From Hydrogenophaga sp. (lineage in GTDB: Bacteria > Pseudomonadota > Gammaproteobacteria > Burkholderiales > Burkholderiaceae_C): 10,696 nucleotides of DNA. The translations under genes were made by a program, and so were the position numbers. The notes beneath the pieces were generated by a model. It was not told where the DNA came from, searched no databases, and saw nothing but the letters and a program-made list of their open reading frames with translations. Shown here piece by piece: positions 1-6,048 of this stretch. The first letter of the stretch is position 1. The number at the start of each line of letters is the position of its first letter. The DNA lies in assembly GCA_020047875.1 (NCBI GenBank), contig JAIFNE010000004.1, positions 1 through 10,696 of the forward strand, read 5' to 3'.

Positions 1-31
1 CTGAAATCGGGGTCAGATTCCAATTTCGCAG
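1..31. repeat. Possible REP-type repeat remnant
   Basis: The first bases hold a GGGGTCAGATTCC core flanked by GAAAT (3-7) and ATTTC (23-27), an imperfect inverted repeat. From memory, similar GGGGTCAGA-type sequences lie around REP-associated tyrosine transposase genes in proteobacteria. No transposase is visible here, and the window edge may cut the element. The identification is an inference. The only other related palindrome seen nearby is GAAAT-GA-ATTTC at 90-101. Confidence 0.25.
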
Positions 32-164
32 GCATCAGACCTTGTCTTTTGCCTGACAGATCTCCCCTATTCGTTCCCAAAATTGAGATGAAATGAATTT
101 CCAATCAAACCGACCAAGACAAACGGCAAGACCTCAAGTTTCGGACCCCGAGAAGAAGTAACGA

Positions 165-191
165 ATGGCTCCCGGTTTGCACCCATCCTGA
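165..191 (+). other. Eight-codon upstream micro-ORF or interrupted N-terminus
   Basis: An ATG at 165-167 is preceded by a purine-rich stretch (AGAAGAAG, about 151-158) at a normal ribosome-binding distance. It reads eight codons (M-A-P-G-L-H-P-S) and stops at TGA 189-191. The frame is the same as that of the DUF418 gene, which restarts at TTG 201. It could be a short leader peptide that delivers ribosomes to the TTG, or the true start of the DUF418 protein broken by a nonsense change. The sequence alone cannot decide. Confidence 0.3.
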
Positions 192-200
192 GTCGGCGCC

Positions 201-1313
201 TTGAGTGTTCGCGACCCTTTTCCGGATGCCCTGCGCGCCCTGGCGCTGTTGGGCGTTTTGCTGATCAATGCCGCAGGCTACTTGAGCGGACCCTTGGGCC
301 CGGTGCTGGGGGAACACGCGGCAGGCAGTGGGGGCGCCACCCTGGCGTTGCAGGGCTTTTACGCTTTTGGCGTGCAGGGCAAGGCCTTGCCGATCCTCGC
401 CTTTCTGTTCGGCATGGGCTTGGTGATGGCTCAGCGGGGCCAACCCGCCTCTACAGCCACGGACCGGGCGCGGCGCCGACAGAAGTGGCTGCTGCTGCTG
501 GGCGTGCTGCATGGCGTGTTCATTTTTTTTGGTGACATCCTCACCATGTACGCGCTGGTCGGCTGGTTGCTGCTGAACCACGTTCGCATGCCATGGAACC
601 GGTTGCGCGGGCAGATGCGCCGAGCCCTGGTCTGGGCTGTGGTGTTCGCGGTCGGCACCGTGGCGCTGACCGGTCTGATGCTGATGGGGGCCGCTGAAAC
701 GGGTACCGATCCAGAACCCAACTTCGCCGATGTGGCCCGTTGGACCGAGTTCTGGTCGCTCAACCTGGTGGGCTACCTCATCATCCAGTCGGGCACCCTG
801 TTATTGGCCATTCCCTTGCTGCGCCTGCTGATGCTGGCGGGCATTGCCGCTGCGCGCCTGCGATGGCTGACCCACCCGCGCTGGCAGGGCCAACGCCAGC
901 GGCTGCTGCGGGCGTGGGCGTGGCCGGCGCTGCTGGCCAACGCGGCTTACGGCTTGAGTTACATGCATTTCGCAGGCCACCGCGACGCGCAGGGCATGGT
1001 GGAGGTGATGGGCTATTCCGTCGGCCCGCTGTTGTCGATGGTGATGGTGACCGCCCTGGCACAGCACGCACGCAGCGCGTCCTGGCTGCTGGCGCTGGCG
1101 CCTCTGGGTCAGCGCACGCTGACGCTGTACATCGGCCACGGCCTGCTGTGCGTGCTGTTGTTCAGCGGCGTCGGTCTGGGTTGGCGGCCGGGCCTGGGCG
1201 GCATGCTGGTGTTCTCGCTGCTGCTGTGGAGCACGGCCTTGGTGATGGCAAAGGCCAGCGGCCACCACCGCTGGCCGCTGGAGGCCTGGCTGGGGAAGGT
1301 GGCGGGCCGGTGA
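201..1313 (+). CDS. DUF418 (YeiB-type) multipass membrane protein
   Basis: A predicted inner-membrane protein of 370 residues in the YeiB/DUF418 family. The molecular function of this family is not settled; transport has been suggested. The N-terminus (residues 9-23, DALRALALLGVLLIN) matches the usual family opening. FLFGMG at 68-73 and GQRTLTLYIGHG at 303-314 match the conserved core and the DUF418 C-terminal segment, and PLEAWLG near 359-365 fits the typical tail. Hydrophobic stretches at about 9-28, 52-77, 96-126, 142-163, 187-217, 237-256, 272-288, 304-327 and 333-351 suggest eight to ten membrane spans. The start is weak: TTG at 201 is the only usable codon after the in-frame TGA at 189-191, and no clear Shine-Dalgarno sequence precedes it. 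The next in-frame ATG lies far inside the protein. Family assignment is firm; the true start and full functionality are less certain. Confidence 0.85.
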   Translation: MSVRDPFPDALRALALLGVLLINAAGYLSGPLGPVLGEHAAGSGGATLALQGFYAFGVQGKALPILAFLFGMGLVMAQRGQPASTATDRARRRQKWLLLLGVLHGVFIFFGDILTMYALVGWLLLNHVRMPWNRLRGQMRRALVWAVVFAVGTVALTGLMLMGAAETGTDPEPNFADVARWTEFWSLNLVGYLIIQSGTLLLAIPLLRLLMLAGIAAARLRWLTHPRWQGQRQRLLRAWAWPALLANAAYGLSYMHFAGHRDAQGMVEVMGYSVGPLLSMVMVTALAQHARSASWLLALAPLGQRTLTLYIGHGLLCVLLFSGVGLGWRPGLGGMLVFSLLLWSTALVMAKASGHHRWPLEAWLGKVAGR

Positions 1314-1381
1314 GCAGTCGGACGTCGGCTCCTTCTTGGTTCGCAGTGAGGACACCGGAACGAACCTGAAAACACCAACGG

Positions 1382-1410
1382 TTGCCAAGGTCCCATTTTG
1401 GGACTATATT
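1382..1410 (+). promoter_or_regulatory. Sigma70-type promoter of higBA
   Basis: TTGCCA (1382-1387, five of six consensus bases) and TATATT (1405-1410, five of six) are separated by exactly 17 bases. A start site about seven bases downstream of the -10 would fall at or next to the A of the higB ATG (1418), so the transcript would be leaderless or nearly so. No Shine-Dalgarno sequence precedes higB, which agrees with that reading. This is a sequence-only prediction. Confidence 0.65.
1390..1404. promoter_or_regulatory. Likely HigA operator palindrome
   Basis: GTCCC-ATTTT-GGGAC is a perfect inverted repeat with 5-bp arms and a 5-base centre. It fills most of the spacer between the -35 and -10 boxes of the higBA promoter. 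HigA antitoxins commonly repress their own promoter, alone or with HigB, through a palindrome in this position, so it is the obvious candidate operator. Binding itself is inferred. Confidence 0.55.
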
Positions 1411-1417
1411 TCAAGCC

Positions 1418-1720
1418 ATGCGCGTGATTGCCGTGTCCACCCTTCGAGCTTTCTGGGAGCGACATCCTGACGCCGAGCAGCCGCTCAGAGCCTGGTACGA
1501 AGAAGCGACCAACGCGACCTCGGGCCAGCCAGCTGACATCAAGGCGCAGTACCGCACCGCCAGCGTGCTGAAGAACCGTCGTGTGGTCTTCAACATCAAA
1601 GGCAATGAATACCGGCTGATCGTGGCCATTGCCTACAAACTGCAGATCGTTTACGTCAAATTCATCGGCACCCACAAGGCATACGATGCCGTGGACGCTG
1701 AAACCATCGAGTCGGTCTGA
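1418..1720 (+). CDS. higB: HigB family type II toxin (mRNA interferase)
   Basis: A toxin of 100 residues in the HigB_toxin (YgjN-like, RelE-superfamily) family. Known members are ribosome-dependent mRNA endonucleases that halt translation until neutralised by HigA. Visible family signatures are the N-terminal FWERHPDAEQPLRAWY (12-27), PADIKAQYRTAS (38-49), VVFNIKGNEYRLIV (56-69) and IVYVKFIGTHKAYD (77-90), all close to the family pattern and intact. I chose ATG 1418. A longer in-frame TTG at 1382 coincides with the -35 box and adds residues not typical of the family. The stop is 18 bases before the higA ATG, and toxin-first order is normal for hig loci. Regulation is likely through the palindrome in its promoter. 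Nothing suggests inactivation. Confidence 0.93.
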   Translation: MRVIAVSTLRAFWERHPDAEQPLRAWYEEATNATSGQPADIKAQYRTASVLKNRRVVFNIKGNEYRLIVAIAYKLQIVYVKFIGTHKAYDAVDAETIESV

Positions 1721-1738
1721 CTGGCCAAGGAGAACCGC

Positions 1739-2110
1739 ATGGACATTCGCCCCATCCACACCGAAGCCGACCACAAGGCCACCCTCAAGGAGATTTCGGC
1801 CCTGATGGAGTCCGACCCTGATCTGGGCACGCCGGAGGGTGATCGTCTGGACATCCTGACCACGCTGGTGCAGGCCTATGAAGCCAAGCACGTGCCCATT
1901 CCTCCACCCGATCCGGTAGAGGCCATCAAATTCCGGATGGAGCAAAGCGGCCTGTCCGTCAAGGATCTTGAGCCGATCATTGGCAAGAGCAACCGCGTCT
2001 ACGAAGTGCTGAACCGCAGGCGTCCGTTGACGCTGGCAATGATTCGCCGGCTGCACCAGCGTCTGGGCATCCCGGCCAACGTGCTGATTGCGGAGACCGT
2101 TACCGGCTGA
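1739..2110 (+). CDS. higA: HigA family antitoxin, HTH transcriptional regulator
   Basis: An antitoxin of 123 residues that should bind and neutralise HigB and repress the operon. The N-terminal half (about 1-55, including EGDRLDILTTLVQAYE at 33-48) is the usual segment of the COG5499-type HigA family. Residues about 62-118 form the helix-turn-helix domain, with RMEQSGLSVKDLEPIIGKS (66-84) and the family tail around RRLHQRLGIPANVLI (103-117). A good ribosome-binding site, AAGGAG at 1727-1732, lies six bases before the ATG, in contrast to the toxin, which has none. That difference may favour antitoxin synthesis from the shared transcript. The gene ends nine bases before the murB stop on the opposite strand, with no clear T-tailed terminator between. 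Confidence 0.93.
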   Translation: MDIRPIHTEADHKATLKEISALMESDPDLGTPEGDRLDILTTLVQAYEAKHVPIPPPDPVEAIKFRMEQSGLSVKDLEPIIGKSNRVYEVLNRRRPLTLAMIRRLHQRLGIPANVLIAETVTG

Positions 2111-2119
2111 CCCCGACCG

Positions 2120-3184
2120 TCAGATCACCACCGGCTCGGGCTCCAGCCGGATGCCAAAGCGCTCGTACACGCTGGTTTGAATGGCTTTGGCCAGGGTCAT
2201 GACCTCGCCGCCGGTGCAAGGGTTGGCAACGCCGCCGCGGTTCACCAGCACCAGCGCCTGTTTCTCGTACACCGCCGCGTTGCCCACGCTCTTGCCTTTC
2301 CAGCCGCAGGCGTCGATCAACCAGCCGGCGGCGAGCTTGATGCTGCCGTCGGCCATGGGGTAGTGCACCACCTTGGGCTCGCGCGCGATGATGTCGGCGC
2401 ACTGCTCGGCCGTGACGGTGGGATTTTTGAAGAAACTGCCGGCGTTGCCAATCAGCGCCGGGTCGGGCAGCTTGGCGCTGCGAATGTCCACCACCCAGTC
2501 GAAAATCTGGCGGGCATTTGGCGCCTGGTTGCCAGAGGCCTGCATCTTGCGCTCCAGGTCCAGGTAGCCCAGCACCGGCTTCCAGGGCTTGGGCAGAAAA
2601 AACCGCACCCGGGTGATGAGTGCGCGGCCAGCGAGGCCAAAACTGCGCGCGTCGCTGGGCGTGTGTTTGAAGACCGAGTCGCGGTAGCCGAAACCGCACT
2701 GCGCGGCATCCAGCGTGAAGGACTGGCCGGTTTTGAGGTCGATTGCATCGAGCGAGTGAAAGCGGTCTTGCAGCTCCACGCCGTAGGCGCCGATGTTTTG
2801 CACCGGCGAAGCGCCCACCGAGCCGGGAATCAGCGCCAGGTTTTCCAGCCCTGGCCAGCCGTGGTCCAGGGTCCAGGCCACGAAGCGGTGCCAGGGCTCG
2901 CCCGCGCCGGCCTCCACCACCCAGCCTTTGTCGGTGTCTTCCACCAGTTGGCGCCCGCCAATCTCGACCTTGAGCACCAGCGGCTTCACATCGCCCGTAA
3001 GCACCAAGTTGCTGCCTCCACCGAGCACAAATGGCAGCGACTCAGCCACCGCCGCCGACCAGGCAGGCGTTGCCATGAAGGCCTGCAGCGCAGCGACATC
3101 CTGCACGCGTATCAGCTTTCGGGCGCGAGCGGCGATGCCGAACGTGTTGTGTGGCTGAAGAGCCACCTGGTTCTCGACTAACAT
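2120..3184 (-). CDS. murB: UDP-N-acetylmuramate dehydrogenase (type I MurB)
   Basis: This cytoplasmic FAD enzyme uses NADPH to reduce UDP-GlcNAc-enolpyruvate to UDP-MurNAc, the second committed step of peptidoglycan precursor synthesis. The 354-residue protein has the type I layout: NTFGIAARA near the N-terminus (13-21), the FAD-binding LGGGSNLVLTGD (54-65), LALIPGSVGASPVQNIGAYG (116-135), CGFGYRDSVFK (163-173; Arg168 likely active-site), and GNAGSFFKNP (246-255; Ser250 the expected proton donor). Glu348 in the C-terminal LEPEP probably corresponds to the catalytic Glu of the E. coli enzyme. The protein ends soon after that motif, somewhat shorter at the tail than E. coli MurB. ATG 3184 is the first start giving a normal N-terminus; no strong Shine-Dalgarno sequence is visible. 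It diverges from yajQ with only 38 bases between start codons. Confidence 0.97.
   Translation of the reverse strand: MLVENQVALQPHNTFGIAARARKLIRVQDVAALQAFMATPAWSAAVAESLPFVLGGGSNLVLTGDVKPLVLKVEIGGRQLVEDTDKGWVVEAGAGEPWHRFVAWTLDHGWPGLENLALIPGSVGASPVQNIGAYGVELQDRFHSLDAIDLKTGQSFTLDAAQCGFGYRDSVFKHTPSDARSFGLAGRALITRVRFFLPKPWKPVLGYLDLERKMQASGNQAPNARQIFDWVVDIRSAKLPDPALIGNAGSFFKNPTVTAEQCADIIAREPKVVHYPMADGSIKLAAGWLIDACGWKGKSVGNAAVYEKQALVLVNRGGVANPCTGGEVMTLAKAIQTSVYERFGIRLEPEPVVI
2131..2150. terminator. Weak hairpin at the higA/murB convergent junction
   Basis: CCGGCT (2131-2136) and AGCCGG (2145-2150) can form a 6-bp stem with an 8-base loop, inside the last murB codons and just beyond the higA stop. 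No T-tract follows on either strand, so it may only slow polymerase. It is the only terminator-like structure seen between higA and murB. Confidence 0.25.
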
Positions 3185-3222
3185 GCCCGGATTGTCTCAT
3201 TCAGCCCCGCAGGAAACCCGCC

Positions 3223-3708
3223 ATGCCCTCTTTTGACACCGTTCTCGAAGCCGATTTTGTTGAGGTGAAAAACGCTGTGGATCAGGTCGCCCGCGAGGTT
3301 GGCACCCGGTTCGACTTCAAGGGCACCAGCGCCGGTATCGAACTGAAAGACAAGGAAATCACCTTGTTTGGCGACGCCGACTTCCAGCTGCAGCAGGTGG
3401 AAGAGGTGCTGCGCAACAAACTGGCCAAGCGCAGTGTGGATGTGCGGTTTCTGGATGTCGGCAAGGTCGAAAAAATCGGCGGCGACAAGGTGAAGCAGGT
3501 GGTGAAGGTCAAGAACGGCATCAGCACCGAAGACGGCAAGAAGATTCAGCAGGCGCTCAAGGCCAGCAAGCTCAAGGTGCAGGGCGCCATTCAGGGCGAT
3601 GCGGTGCGGGTGAGCGGCGCCAAGCGTGACGACCTGCAAGCCGCCATGGCGCTGATTCGCAGCGAACTGAAGGATCTGCCGCTGTCGTTCGACAACTTCA
3701 GAGACTGA
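3223..3708 (+). CDS. yajQ: YajQ family nucleotide-binding protein
   Basis: A cytoplasmic protein of 161 residues in the YajQ (UPF0234) family, near the 163-residue E. coli length. Family members bind nucleotides; some plant-pathogen members bind cyclic di-GMP and act with a transcription factor in virulence control. Which ligand this one binds cannot be read from sequence. It keeps the invariant opening MPSFD, the N-terminal RFDFKGTSAGIEL (29-41), the central KVKNGISTEDGKKI and the invariant C-terminus FDNFRD. ATG 3223 is chosen because it gives the family N-terminus and is preceded by AGGAAA (3211-3216) at six bases; a GTG at 3151 would lie inside murB. It is divergent from murB, and the protease gene follows 45 bases downstream on the same strand without an evident terminator. 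Confidence 0.95.
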   Translation: MPSFDTVLEADFVEVKNAVDQVAREVGTRFDFKGTSAGIELKDKEITLFGDADFQLQQVEEVLRNKLAKRSVDVRFLDVGKVEKIGGDKVKQVVKVKNGISTEDGKKIQQALKASKLKVQGAIQGDAVRVSGAKRDDLQAAMALIRSELKDLPLSFDNFRD

Positions 3709-3714
3709 CCGCCG

Positions 3715-3722
3715 CCCCCCCC
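3715..3722 (+). repeat. Homopolymer C8 tract between yajQ and protease
   Basis: Eight consecutive C residues lie in the 45-base gap between the yajQ stop and the protease start, about 31 bases before that ATG. The tract is non-coding. Its position could let length changes alter spacing or leader structure upstream of the protease gene, but it may simply be neutral GC-rich sequence. Confidence 0.5.
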
Positions 3723-3753
3723 GCCCGCGCTGCACCCTGAAGCGAGTCCATTC

Positions 3754-4401
3754 ATGCACACGCATCGCCTGCTGGCCATTGCCCTGCTGGCGCTGAGCCA
3801 TGGGGCTTGGGCTCAATCGGTGGCGCTGTCGGGCGTTGCTGGCCCAAAGGCACTGCTGATCATCGATGGCGCTGCACCGCGGTTTCTGAGTCCTGGCCAG
3901 ACCCATCAGGGGGTTACCCTGCTGGGCACGCAGGGCGAGTCGGCCACGCTGTCGGTCGGTGGCCAGCGGCAGACGCTGCAAGTCGGTGAGGCGCCGGTGA
4001 GTGTGGGGCGCGGCGCGGCACCCACCGCCGGTGCGGCGCGCATCGTGCTCACCGCGGACGCCCGCGGACACTTTTTGCCCAGCGGCCAGATCAATGGGCG
4101 GGAAGTTCAGTTCATGGTGGACACCGGGGCTTCGCAGGTGGTCCTGAGCGAAGCCGATGCCCGGCGCATCAACCTTCCCTTCGAACAGGGCCAGCCGGTT
4201 CAGGTGAGCACCGCCAACGGCCGAGCCACCGGCTACCGGGTGCAGCTGTCGCGCGTGCGTGTGGGGGATGCACAGGTGTACGACGTGGCCGCCATCGTGC
4301 TGCCGCAGCCCATGCCGTATGTGCTGCTGGGCAACAGTTTTCTGACGCGCTTTCAGATGCAGCGCACCAACGATCAGCTCACCCTGGAACGGCGATTCTG
4401 A
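3754..4401 (+). CDS. Retropepsin-like aspartic protease, exported
   Basis: A protein of 215 residues with an N-terminal signal peptide (about 1-20, cleavage after AWA before Gln21), so it is probably periplasmic or membrane-associated after export. Residues about 97-215 form a single retropepsin-like (clan AA, TIGR02281-type) aspartic protease domain. This has RGHFLPSGQING (104-115), the catalytic FMVDTGAS (120-127; Asp123), a flap-like STANG (152-156) and the hydrophobic-hydrophobic-Gly motif LLGNSFL (191-197). One-domain retropepsins act as dimers, so it presumably dimerises. The 20-95 region is a poorly conserved exported extension rich in beta-type sequence. Substrate is unknown. GAAGCGAG about ten bases before the ATG is a modest ribosome-binding site. 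It ends four bases before the ridA stop on the other strand. Confidence 0.85.
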   Translation: MHTHRLLAIALLALSHGAWAQSVALSGVAGPKALLIIDGAAPRFLSPGQTHQGVTLLGTQGESATLSVGGQRQTLQVGEAPVSVGRGAAPTAGAARIVLTADARGHFLPSGQINGREVQFMVDTGASQVVLSEADARRINLPFEQGQPVQVSTANGRATGYRVQLSRVRVGDAQVYDVAAIVLPQPMPYVLLGNSFLTRFQMQRTNDQLTLERRF

Positions 4402-4405
4402 GCAG

Positions 4406-4768
4406 TCAGCCGGTGGCCTGCGCCGCGGTCACCACGATTTCGATCTTCCAGCCCGGATCGGCCAGCGCGGCCTGCACCGTGGCGCGTGGCGGCGCGGCGC
4501 CGGGTACCACCCAGGCGTCCCAGACGGCGTTCATCGCTGCGATGTCAGCGATGTCACTCAGGTAGATCTGCGCGCGCAAGATGCGCGACTTGTCACTCCC
4601 GGCCTCGGCCAGCCGCAGCGCCACCTGCGCCAGCACGTCTTCGGTCTGACCCCGGATGTCGGTGTCTCCGCGCTCGGGCACCATGCCGGCGAGATACACC
4701 ACGCCGTTGAACACCGCGGCCTCGCTGTAGCGCGAGGCCATGCCATGGCGAACGATTTCTCCGCTCAT
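4406..4768 (-). CDS. RidA family enamine/imine deaminase-like protein
   Basis: A small cytoplasmic protein of 120 residues in the RidA (YjgF/YER057c/UK114) family. Canonical members hydrolyse reactive enamines and imines made by PLP enzymes and are trimers. It has the YLAGMVP segment (25-31), the QTEDVLAQVALRLAEAGS core (41-58) and PPRATVQAALADPGWKIEI (93-111). Arg95 and Glu110, fifteen residues apart, match the spacing of the substrate-binding Arg105 and Glu120 of E. coli RidA, so deaminase activity is plausible. The name RidA-like is safer than ridA because several subfamilies exist. Its ATG overlaps the plsY stop as ATGA, implying coupled translation; a GGGAG about nine bases upstream lies inside plsY. 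Confidence 0.92.
   Translation of the reverse strand: MSGEIVRHGMASRYSEAAVFNGVVYLAGMVPERGDTDIRGQTEDVLAQVALRLAEAGSDKSRILRAQIYLSDIADIAAMNAVWDAWVVPGAAPPRATVQAALADPGWKIEIVVTAAQATG
4412..4433. terminator. Weak hairpin at the protease/ridA junction
   Basis: GGTGGCC (4412-4418) and GGTCACC (4427-4433) can form a 7-bp stem containing one G-T pair with an 8-base loop, within the last codons of the RidA gene. There is no T-tract, so this is at best a weak terminator for the protease transcript. Confidence 0.2.
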
Positions 4769-5394
4769 GCCTTTTTGCTCCCGAGCTTGCTTTCCTTGCC
4801 CGCCAGCAAACGGTTGATGTTCTCGGCATGGCGCCAGACCAGAAAGATGCCCATCACCGCCAGGCTGAGCAGCATGTCAGCCGGCGCAGCCCAGGCAATG
4901 CCCCGGCCGAACAGATAGAAGGTGGGCGCAAACACCGCCGTCACGATGGACGCCAGCGACGAATAGCGGAAGAAGAAGGCCACGATCACCCAGGTGAGCA
5001 GCGCGGCCAGCCCCAGCCAGGGCTCAAAACCCAGGATCACGCCAGCGGCAGTGGCCACGCCCTTGCCGCCTTGAAAGCGGAAGAACACTGGAAACAGGTG
5101 ACCGAGAAACGCCGCCAGGCCCACCAGCGCCACCGTGCCATCGCCCAGGCCCCAGGCCTCGCCCCACCACTTCACAGCCACCACCGGCAGCCAGCCTTTG
5201 AGCGCGTCCAGCAGCAAGGTGATGACGGCGGCCGCCTTGTTGCCGGAGCGCAGCACGTTGGTGGCGCCGGGGTTTTTGCTGCCATAGGTGCGCGGGTCGT
5301 TCAGGCCCATGGAGCGGCTCACGAGCACGGCGAACGACAGCGAGCCGATCAGGTAAGCGGCCAGGGTGGCCAGCAGGGGGTAGAGCATGGACAA
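4765..5394 (-). CDS. plsY: Acyl-phosphate:glycerol-3-phosphate acyltransferase PlsY
   Basis: An inner-membrane enzyme that transfers an acyl group from acyl phosphate to glycerol-3-phosphate, making lysophosphatidic acid at the entry of phospholipid synthesis. The 209-residue protein is of normal length and very hydrophobic, with about seven membrane segments. It shows three PlsY signatures: SKNPGATNVLR (39-49), GHLFPVFFRFQGGKGVAT (98-115) and HAENINRLLAGKES (189-202). Two starts compete: TTG at 5394 and ATG at 5388, two codons later. GAGGAAA upstream lies about eight bases from the TTG but about fourteen from the ATG, which favours TTG; the protein is otherwise unaffected. It follows ybaK by 46 bases and overlaps ridA, so the three are likely one minus-strand transcript. 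Confidence 0.96.
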   Translation of the reverse strand: MSMLYPLLATLAAYLIGSLSFAVLVSRSMGLNDPRTYGSKNPGATNVLRSGNKAAAVITLLLDALKGWLPVVAVKWWGEAWGLGDGTVALVGLAAFLGHLFPVFFRFQGGKGVATAAGVILGFEPWLGLAALLTWVIVAFFFRYSSLASIVTAVFAPTFYLFGRGIAWAAPADMLLSLAVMGIFLVWRHAENINRLLAGKESKLGSKKA

Positions 5395-5440
5395 CGAAGT
5401 TTCCTCAGTGATTCAGACCGCGCTCGGGCGCGGGGCCGCG

Positions 5441-5932
5441 CTATTCTGCCAGCGCACAGTCCACCGCCCGGGCGCCCAGCGGCCCAGCGAGCACCGCGGG
5501 GTCGATGCCCACCAGGTACCCGCGCCGCCCACCGTTGATCCAGATCGCTGGCAAACGCAGAACGGTGGATTCAACAAACACCGGCATGGCACGCCTGAGG
5601 CCAAACGGCGACGTCCCGCCCACCAGATACCCGCTGTGGCGGTTCGCCACCTCGGGCTTGCATGGCTCGATGGACTTGGCGCCGATCTGGCGCGCGAGAT
5701 TTTTGGTGGACACGGTGCGGTTGCCATGCATGAGCACCGCCAGCGGCTTGGCTGCCTCGTCTTGCATGATCAGGGTCTTGACCACGGCGAACGGGTCCAG
5801 CCCGAGCACCTGCGCGCTGTGCTGCGCGCCCCCGTGTTCCAGGTATTCGTAGGGATGCTCGGTAAACGCCACGCCATGCGCCCTGAGCCAGGCGGTGGCA
5901 GGCGTTTCAGAGACGTGGGACTTTTTGACCAT
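5441..5932 (-). CDS. ybaK: YbaK family Cys-tRNA(Pro) deacylase-like protein
   Basis: A cytoplasmic protein of 163 residues in the YbaK/ProX editing family, whose YbaK branch removes cysteine mischarged onto tRNA(Pro) by prolyl-tRNA synthetase. Conserved features include Lys52 in VVKTL (50-54; matches the essential lysine of this family), NRTVSTKNLAR (71-81), GYLVGGTSPFGLRR (101-114) and AIWINGGRRGYLVGIDP (129-145). The GGTSPFG and NGGRRG motifs fit YbaK rather than the ProX or YeaK branches. The start ATG 5932 gives a normal N-terminus, although the ribosome-binding site is weak. It appears to be the first gene of the ybaK-plsY-ridA cluster. It is separated from the upstream tas-like gene by the hairpin repeat, which probably insulates the two transcripts. 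Confidence 0.92.
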   Translation of the reverse strand: MVKKSHVSETPATAWLRAHGVAFTEHPYEYLEHGGAQHSAQVLGLDPFAVVKTLIMQDEAAKPLAVLMHGNRTVSTKNLARQIGAKSIEPCKPEVANRHSGYLVGGTSPFGLRRAMPVFVESTVLRLPAIWINGGRRGYLVGIDPAVLAGPLGARAVDCALAE

Positions 5933-5979
5933 GGAAGCGTCTCAGGCAAACAGGGGCTCTTATCAGAGATGACGTGGAA

Positions 5980-6033
5980 CCGGCTTTGCCGGGCCACAGG
6001 CATCGCCCCCTTGAGGGGGTCGCGCGAAGCGCG
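5980..6033. repeat. Triple-hairpin intergenic repeat (BIME-like)
   Basis: Three perfect 5-bp inverted repeats stand side by side: CCGGC-TTT-GCCGG (5980-5992), CCCCC-TTGA-GGGGG (6006-6019) and CGCGC-GAA-GCGCG (6021-6033). I recognise this arrangement from intergenic regions of Comamonadaceae genomes, so it is probably one copy of a dispersed family; only one copy is in this window. It lies just past the stop of the minus-strand aldo/keto reductase and before ybaK. There it could stabilise the 3' end of the reductase mRNA or attenuate read-through. Confidence 0.7.
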
Positions 6034-6048
6034 GCGGGGGTGCCTCTC

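Noticed and set aside
1382..1417. Longer HigB start at TTG 1382
   Set aside because: The TTG is the first part of the -35 box, the extra twelve residues are not family-like, and ATG 1418 gives the normal HigB N-terminus.
1109..2056. 315-codon minus-strand open frame covering higBA
   Set aside because: It spans the ends of two genes and the higBA promoter on the other strand, and shows no recognisable domain.
2177..3181. 334-codon plus-strand open frame opposite murB
   Set aside because: It is a high-GC antisense shadow: its translation shows no recognisable motif, while murB on the other strand is complete with all family motifs.
4828..5538. Plus-strand open frames opposite plsY and ybaK (to 6142)
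   Set aside because: Low-complexity Gln/Arg/His/Gly-rich translations are typical of antisense frames in GC-rich genes; both opposite genes are intact.
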